Shown piece after piece: positions 5,061 through 9,253 of a stretch of 9,253 nt of DNA. Position 1 is the first letter of the stretch. Each line of letters opens with the position of its first letter. The translations under genes and the position numbers were made by a program. The DNA lies in assembly GCA_014377915.1 (NCBI GenBank), contig JACMOT010000101.1, positions 1 to 9,253 of the forward strand, given 5' to 3'. Below the pieces are notes generated by a model, which was given only the letters and a program-made list of their open reading frames with translations, ran no database searches and was not told the origin of the DNA. This DNA is from Tardiphaga sp. Its GTDB lineage: Bacteria; Pseudomonadota; Alphaproteobacteria; Rhizobiales; Xanthobacteraceae.

Positions 5061-7646
5061 ATGACAAGCGCCGACAGCGAAGCGCCCTATTGGACCCGGG
5101 CTGCCGATGCCATGGCGACGGCATTGGGATCGGGGCCGGATGGCCTGTCGCCCGATAGCGCCGCGGCGCAACTGCTGCGCTTTGGTCCCAATAGCGTCGA
5201 GGATGAATCGCGGCTGAGCGCGGCGCGGTTGCTGCTGCGGCAGTTCGAAAGCCCGCTGGTGTTGATCCTGGCCTTTGCCGCCGCGGTCTCGCTGCTGCTC
5301 CAGCAATGGATCGATGCGTCGATTGTCCTCGCCATCGTGTTCGGCAGCACGCTGCTCGGGTTTTTCCAGGAATATCGCGCCTCGAACGCCGTCGAGGCGC
5401 TGAAGCAGCGGCTGGCGCTGACCTGCCGTGTCGTTCGCGGCGGCGTCGAAAGGATCGTCGCCGTCAGCGATGTCGTGCCGGGTGATGTGATCCTGCTATC
5501 GGCCGGAAACCTGATCCCCGCCGACGGTCTGGTCATCGAGGCGGACAATTTTCTCGTCAGCGAGGCGAGCATGACCGGCGAATCCTTTCCGGTCGAAAAG
5601 ACGCCGGGGGTCGTTGCTGCCGATGCGCCGCTGACGGCGCGGCACAATGTCGTATTCCTTGGCGCATCGGTGCGCAGCGGAACGGCGAAGGTGCTGGCGG
5701 TCGCTACCGGCCACAGCACCGAATTCGGCACGATCGGCGCCAGCCTGCGCGCCCGCGAGCCGGAGACGGACTTCGCCAGGGGGGTGCGGCAGTTCGGCTA
5801 TCTGCTCATCCGTGTCATGTTCGTCATGGTGTTCTTCGTGCTGGCGGCCAATCTGCTGATCGGCCGGCCGGTGATCGAATCCCTGCTGTTCGCCGTGGCG
5901 CTGGCGGTCGGCCTTTCGCCGGAATTGTTGCCCGCGATCGTCAGCGTCACGCTTTCCGCCGGGGCACGGGCGATGGGCAAGCGCGGCGTTCTCGTCCGCC
6001 GCCTCGAAGCGATCGAGAATCTGGGCAGCATGGATATATTGTGCACCGACAAGACCGGCACGCTAACCGAGGGCACGATCATCCTGCACGAGGCGCTTGA
6101 TGCACAGAAGCGGCCTTGTCCTGAGGTCGAGCACCTCGCCTTCCTGAACGCCGCTTTCGAGATGGGGATTGCGAATCCGCTCGACGCGGCGATCACGGCG
6201 GCGGGCAAGGCCGCGGGGCTGACCACCGACGGCTTCACCCGCATCGACGAAATTCCCTATGATTTCCAGCGCCGTCGCCTGACGATCGTCGTCGCGGACG
6301 CAAAGGACGCAGCCAACCATCTCGTCATCACCAAGGGGGCCTTCACCAGCATCCTTGAAGTCTGCACCGCGCTCGATCGTGACGGCACCGCCGTGCCGCT
6401 CGATGCTGCCGGGCGTGCGGCGCTTGATGACGTCGTCAGGGACCGCGGCGCCGAAGGATTCCGTGTGCTGGCGGTGGCCACACGCAGCGTGCCCGCAAAG
6501 CCGCGCCATGGTGCCGAGGCCGAACAGGCCATGGTTTTTCGCGGCTTCCTGGTATTTTTCGATCCGCCAAAGGCCGATGCCAAGGCGGCGATCCAGGCCC
6601 TGGCGCGGCTCGGTATCCGCATAAAGGTGATCAGCGGCGACAATCGCCATGTCAGCGCGCACCTGGCCCAGGTCGTGGGCCTCGATGCCAACGCAATGCT
6701 CACTGGCGAGCAACTGGCGGCCCTGAACGACGAAGCGCTTTGGCACCTGGCGCCGCGCACCGAACTGTTCGTCGAGATCGACCCCCAGCAAAAGGAACGC
6801 ATCGTTCGCGCCCTGCAACGCACCGGCCACAGCGTCGGATTCCTGGGTGACGGCATCAACGATGCACCGGCGCTGCATGCCGCCGATGTCGGAATTTCGG
6901 TCGAGAAGGCGGTGGATGTGGCGCGCGACAGTGCCGATATCATCCTGCTTAGCCGCGACCTCGATGTGCTGCGATCGGGCGTCGAGGATGGTCGAAGGAC
7001 CTTTGCCAACACGCTGAAATATATATCGATCACCACCAGCGCGAATTTCGGCAACATGGTGAGCATGGCGCTGGCCACGCCGCTGCTGCCGTTCCTGCCA
7101 CTGGTCGCCAAGCAGATACTGCTCAACAATTTCCTGTCGGACCTGCCATCGATGGCAATTTCGAGCGATAATGTCGATCGCGAGCGGATCGCCCGGCCGC
7201 AACGCTGGAATATCGCCGAAATCCAGCGCTTCATGATCGTTTTCGGGTTGGTCAGTTCAGTTTTCGACCTGTTGACTTTCACCGTCCTGTTGCGGGTTTT
7301 CCACGCCGGCGAGGCCGTTTTCCAGACCAGTTGGTTCCTCATTTCGCTGCTGACCGAGCTTGCCGTCGTGCTGATCCTGCGCACCCGCAGCGGCGTCTTG
7401 CGCAGCCGACCCAGCCGGCTGCTGCTCTGGTCGACGCTGGCCGCGGTCGTCGCGACGCTGGCAATTCCCTTTCTTGGCCGACTGAGCGGCGTGTTCGGCT
7501 TCGTGCCCTTGTCGTTTGCCGAAATGGGGGCCGTAGGCGCCATCCTTCTGCTGTATATGGCGGCGACGGAGGCAGCCAAGCGGTGGTTCTACCGTCCCGG
7601 CAGCCTGTTGCGCGGCCGGACCCGGCGGGCGCGGCCCCGGTCGTGA
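5061..7646 (+). CDS. mgtA: MgtA-like P-type cation-transporting ATPase (P3B, probable Mg2+)
   Basis: This 861-aa inner-membrane pump uses ATP to move a cation, probably Mg2+ inward. It has an N-terminal cation-ATPase domain, M1-M2 (about 62-105), an actuator domain with TGES at 172-175, M3-M4 with PELLP at 287-291, phospho-acceptor Asp330 in CTDKTGTLT, the nucleotide domain with Lys425 (KGA), and the hinge GDGIND at 596-601. M5-M10 follow. The link to MgtA/MgtB rests on EAIENLGSMDILCTDKTGT, SANFGNMVSMALATPLLPFLP and the stretch around SSDNVDRERIARPQRWN with IVFGLVSSVFDLLTF, which resembles enterobacterial MgtA as I remember it. In M6, Asn690 and Asp694 of NNFLSD match the Asn and Asp of the E. 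coli QNLLYD. It is slightly shorter than E. coli MgtA (about 898 aa), mainly at the N-terminus. It is the first gene of a pair with the flippase-like gene. Another divalent cation cannot be excluded. Confidence 0.9.
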   Translation: MTSADSEAPYWTRAADAMATALGSGPDGLSPDSAAAQLLRFGPNSVEDESRLSAARLLLRQFESPLVLILAFAAAVSLLLQQWIDASIVLAIVFGSTLLGFFQEYRASNAVEALKQRLALTCRVVRGGVERIVAVSDVVPGDVILLSAGNLIPADGLVIEADNFLVSEASMTGESFPVEKTPGVVAADAPLTARHNVVFLGASVRSGTAKVLAVATGHSTEFGTIGASLRAREPETDFARGVRQFGYLLIRVMFVMVFFVLAANLLIGRPVIESLLFAVALAVGLSPELLPAIVSVTLSAGARAMGKRGVLVRRLEAIENLGSMDILCTDKTGTLTEGTIILHEALDAQKRPCPEVEHLAFLNAAFEMGIANPLDAAITAAGKAAGLTTDGFTRIDEIPYDFQRRRLTIVVADAKDAANHLVITKGAFTSILEVCTALDRDGTAVPLDAAGRAALDDVVRDRGAEGFRVLAVATRSVPAKPRHGAEAEQAMVFRGFLVFFDPPKADAKAAIQALARLGIRIKVISGDNRHVSAHLAQVVGLDANAMLTGEQLAALNDEALWHLAPRTELFVEIDPQQKERIVRALQRTGHSVGFLGDGINDAPALHAADVGISVEKAVDVARDSADIILLSRDLDVLRSGVEDGRRTFANTLKYISITTSANFGNMVSMALATPLLPFLPLVAKQILLNNFLSDLPSMAISSDNVDRERIARPQRWNIAEIQRFMIVFGLVSSVFDLLTFTVLLRVFHAGEAVFQTSWFLISLLTELAVVLILRTRSGVLRSRPSRLLLWSTLAAVVATLAIPFLGRLSGVFGFVPLSFAEMGAVGAILLLYMAATEAAKRWFYRPGSLLRGRTRRARPRS

Positions 7647-8602
7647 GGTCGGGCAACTGGCGTTATTGGTTCGTCGGCATTGTCGCCGTCGCCGCGCTGG
7701 CCGGGGCGGTGCTGCATTTTGGCGAAATCCGGAATTTCATGGCGCTGGTGGAAAAGGCGCAACCGCTCTGGCTTTTGGTGGCGCTGGTGTTTCAGCTCGC
7801 CACCTATGCCAGCGTCGCCTCGGGTTGGCGCGCGGTGCTGCTGCGCGCAGGGTCGCCGCAGAAACTTTGGCCGCTGCTGCGGCTGGCGGTCTCCAAGCTG
7901 TTCCTCGACCAGGCGCTGCCGACAGCCGGCATGGGCGGCAATGTGCTGGTGGTCGACCGGCTGATCGGGCTCGGCGTGTCGCGCGGCATCGCGGTGGCGG
8001 CATTGCTGGTCTCGATGATCGGTTTTTATGGCGCGTACATGGCCTTTGCGCTGCTCTCGCTGCTGCTGCTGTGGGCGGAAGGCAAGGCCAGTCCGTTGAT
8101 GGTCGGTGTCGTGACGACCTTCGTGATCGTCGCCACCGCCATTCCGTCGCTGGCGCTGTGGCTGCGGCGTCGCGGGCGCCGGCCGCTGCCGCCGTGGCTG
8201 GAAGATATCGGCGCGGTCAGGCGGTTGCTCGATGCCTTCGCGCTGGCGCCGGCGGCGCTGTTGAAGGATCGCAACCTGTTGTTTCGCGTCACGCTGTTCA
8301 ATGCGCTGGTCTTCCTGCTCGATGCCGCGACGCTTTACGCCTGCCTGAGGGCGCTGGGCCAGGATGTGGGTTTTTCCGCCGCGCTGATCGCGCTGGTCAT
8401 GGCGTCGGTTGCGGTCACGCTGGGGCCGATACCACTGGGGCTGGGCAGTTTCGAGATTGTCTGCACGGCAACGCTGCACCTGCTTGGCGTTGCAATCGAG
8501 GCGGCGCTCACCGGCACCATGCTGCTGCGCATGATGATCCTGTGGTTGCCGTTGCTGCCCGGCCTGTTCCTCATGCGCGGCACGATGCGCCAGGGACGCT
8601 GA
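7643..8602 (+). CDS. Flippase-like integral membrane protein (LPG synthase TM / YbhN / UPF0104 family)
   Basis: This is a 319-aa polytopic inner-membrane protein with hydrophobic stretches near 7-25, 42-62, 115-144, 152-173, 215-238, 245-265 and 290-312. The family marks are ALPTAGMGGNVLVVDRL at 91-107 and GPIPLGLGSFE at 261-271. They fit the lysylphosphatidylglycerol synthase transmembrane domain (PF03706), the flippase half of MprF and the stand-alone YbhN/AglD-like proteins. No aminoacyl-transferase domain is present, so lipid or glycolipid flipping is the most that can be proposed. The start is the GTG at 7643-7645, whose GTGA overlaps the pump stop (TGA 7644-7646) by 4 nt. No Shine-Dalgarno is evident, so translation is probably coupled. 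The frame is open back to 7331, but that part lies inside the pump gene and is a shadow. Met33 is a weaker alternative start. Confidence 0.85.
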   Translation: MRSGNWRYWFVGIVAVAALAGAVLHFGEIRNFMALVEKAQPLWLLVALVFQLATYASVASGWRAVLLRAGSPQKLWPLLRLAVSKLFLDQALPTAGMGGNVLVVDRLIGLGVSRGIAVAALLVSMIGFYGAYMAFALLSLLLLWAEGKASPLMVGVVTTFVIVATAIPSLALWLRRRGRRPLPPWLEDIGAVRRLLDAFALAPAALLKDRNLLFRVTLFNALVFLLDAATLYACLRALGQDVGFSAALIALVMASVAVTLGPIPLGLGSFEIVCTATLHLLGVAIEAALTGTMLLRMMILWLPLLPGLFLMRGTMRQGR

Positions 8603-9202
8603 TCAGGGCGCCTTGCCGAGCTTTTGAGTCAGTCGATCGCGGAACTGCTGCAAACGCCGACGATAGCCTTCGGCATCGCCGTAATCGAGGAATTCCATAT
8701 AGCGATCATGCGGATCCGTGACGCGCAGGGCGTGCTTGATCGGACACCAGTATTGCTCGGTGGCGCCGGCGATCGCCCGGACATAGCCGATAACGCCATT
8801 GCCATAGCCGCAATAGACGCAGTTGAGCTTCTCGATGCCGTTGAGATACTGCAACCGGTGGCGATCGATGATGACATGGTCGGATCGGCGGATGCGCGGG
8901 ATGCGGTAGGCGCGGAAACATATGTGTTGGTAGATGGTTGCCCACAGGTCGATCAGGACGATCGGGACGAGCATGGAATAGCAGATCGGCGCGACGAGGA
9001 CGCTCGGCACATCGGATTCGCGCAGGAACTGCCCAATGCCCTGCCGCATCTGTCGGTGTTGCCGGATGATCTCATTCTCGAATTCGACGGCCTTGCCGTG
9101 CAGCGCGCTGCCGAAGGATTTGCGCCGGGTCTCGATCTCGTCGTCTAGCTGTGATTGCAGGGTGAGGATGCGGTAGACGAGCTCGCGCATATCGTCTGTC
9201 AT
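8603..9202 (-). CDS. Conserved-looking hypothetical membrane protein with a CxxC...CxxxH motif
   Basis: This is a 199-aa protein of unknown function. Residues 1-62 are charged and helical, with heptad-like spacing that may be a coiled coil. Residues 67-95 form one long hydrophobic segment, probably membrane-inserted. The C-terminal half (96-199) is soluble and dense in distinctive residues: RRSDHVIIDRHRLQYLN, then Cys128-x2-Cys131 in NCVYCGYGNG, Cys153-x3-His157 in YWCPIKH, and FLDYGDAEGYR. Two Cys plus Cys/His could bind one zinc ion or an iron-sulfur centre. The sequence resembles a widespread uncharacterised proteobacterial family that I recall but cannot name. The start is ATG 9200-9202, with GAGGA 4 nt upstream; the frame is open to 9244. 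Its stop at 8603-8605 abuts the stop of the convergent flippase-like gene. No function is proposed. Confidence 0.85.
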   Translation of the reverse strand: MTDDMRELVYRILTLQSQLDDEIETRRKSFGSALHGKAVEFENEIIRQHRQMRQGIGQFLRESDVPSVLVAPICYSMLVPIVLIDLWATIYQHICFRAYRIPRIRRSDHVIIDRHRLQYLNGIEKLNCVYCGYGNGVIGYVRAIAGATEQYWCPIKHALRVTDPHDRYMEFLDYGDAEGYRRRLQQFRDRLTQKLGKAP

Positions 9203-9206
9203 GCTG

Positions 9207-9211
9207 TCCTC
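9207..9211 (-). promoter_or_regulatory. Ribosome binding site of the CxxC/CxxxH protein
   Basis: GAGGA on the minus strand lies 4 nt before ATG 9200-9202. It supports the 199-aa protein over the longer frame from 9244. Confidence 0.6.
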
Positions 9212-9253
9212 GCGATCGCCATGTCGATCCGGGCATGATCGCACAATGGCGCC

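Noticed and set aside
6063..7579. Two long minus-strand open frames (379 and 440 codons) opposite the P-type ATPase gene
   Set aside because: They lie wholly antisense to a gene with intact, recognisable motifs. Their translations are Arg/Ser/Ala-rich with no family resemblance, and long antisense frames are expected in GC-rich genes.
8624..9148. Plus-strand 174-codon open frame
   Set aside because: It is antisense to the CxxC/CxxxH protein gene, which has a Shine-Dalgarno and structured motifs. The antisense frame has no recognised family.
1..9253. Mobile element, CRISPR array, tRNA or toxin-antitoxin system
   Set aside because: I saw no transposase or integrase motifs, no spaced direct repeats, no tRNA cloverleaf and no small toxin-antitoxin pair. 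Base composition looks even across the window.

Overview
This 9.25-kb window comes from a GC-rich bacterial chromosome, judged by eye to be about two-thirds G+C. The gene families and codon style fit an alphaproteobacterium. A sphingomonad-like organism is my best guess, but this is inference because no rRNA or other marker gene is present. I see no tRNA, rRNA, CRISPR array, transposase, phage gene or insertion sequence. The window reads as ordinary, tightly packed chromosome.

Left half (1-4183, all minus strand). Transcription runs right to left: a zeta-class glutathione transferase (maleylacetoacetate isomerase, MaiA), then 40 nt later a membrane-anchored hybrid histidine kinase, then a response regulator whose start overlaps the kinase stop by 8 nt. 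After a 97-nt gap comes an ABC-transporter ATPase of the LolD/MacB/YbbA type, cut by the left edge. The kinase and regulator are almost certainly a cognate pair. The regulator combines a receiver, a PAS-like middle region and a LuxR/NarL-type helix-turn-helix. Whether maiA and the ABC gene belong to the same transcript is open.

Middle (4184-5060). A hairpin at 4251-4296 lies between maiA and a small minus-strand gene for an exported glycine-zipper protein with His/Asp-rich and Tyr/Gln-rich low-complexity segments. A 277-bp intergenic region with a clear imperfect hairpin separates this gene from the divergent plus-strand operon.

Right half (5061-9253). A plus-strand pair encodes an MgtA-like P-type cation ATPase (861 aa, all catalytic motifs intact) and, through a GTGA stop/start overlap, a polytopic membrane protein of the lysylphosphatidylglycerol synthase/YbhN flippase-like family. 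Its stop codon abuts, with no spacer, the stop codon of a convergent minus-strand gene. That gene encodes a one-helix membrane protein of unknown function with a Cys-x2-Cys ... Cys-x3-His motif.

The most interesting unexplained points are the coupled cation pump and flippase-like pair with a divergent His/Asp-rich envelope protein, the uncharacterised Cys/His protein, and the hybrid kinase with a conserved-looking C-terminal tail but no recognisable HPt domain. I found no convincing evidence of a wholly new defence or mobile system.
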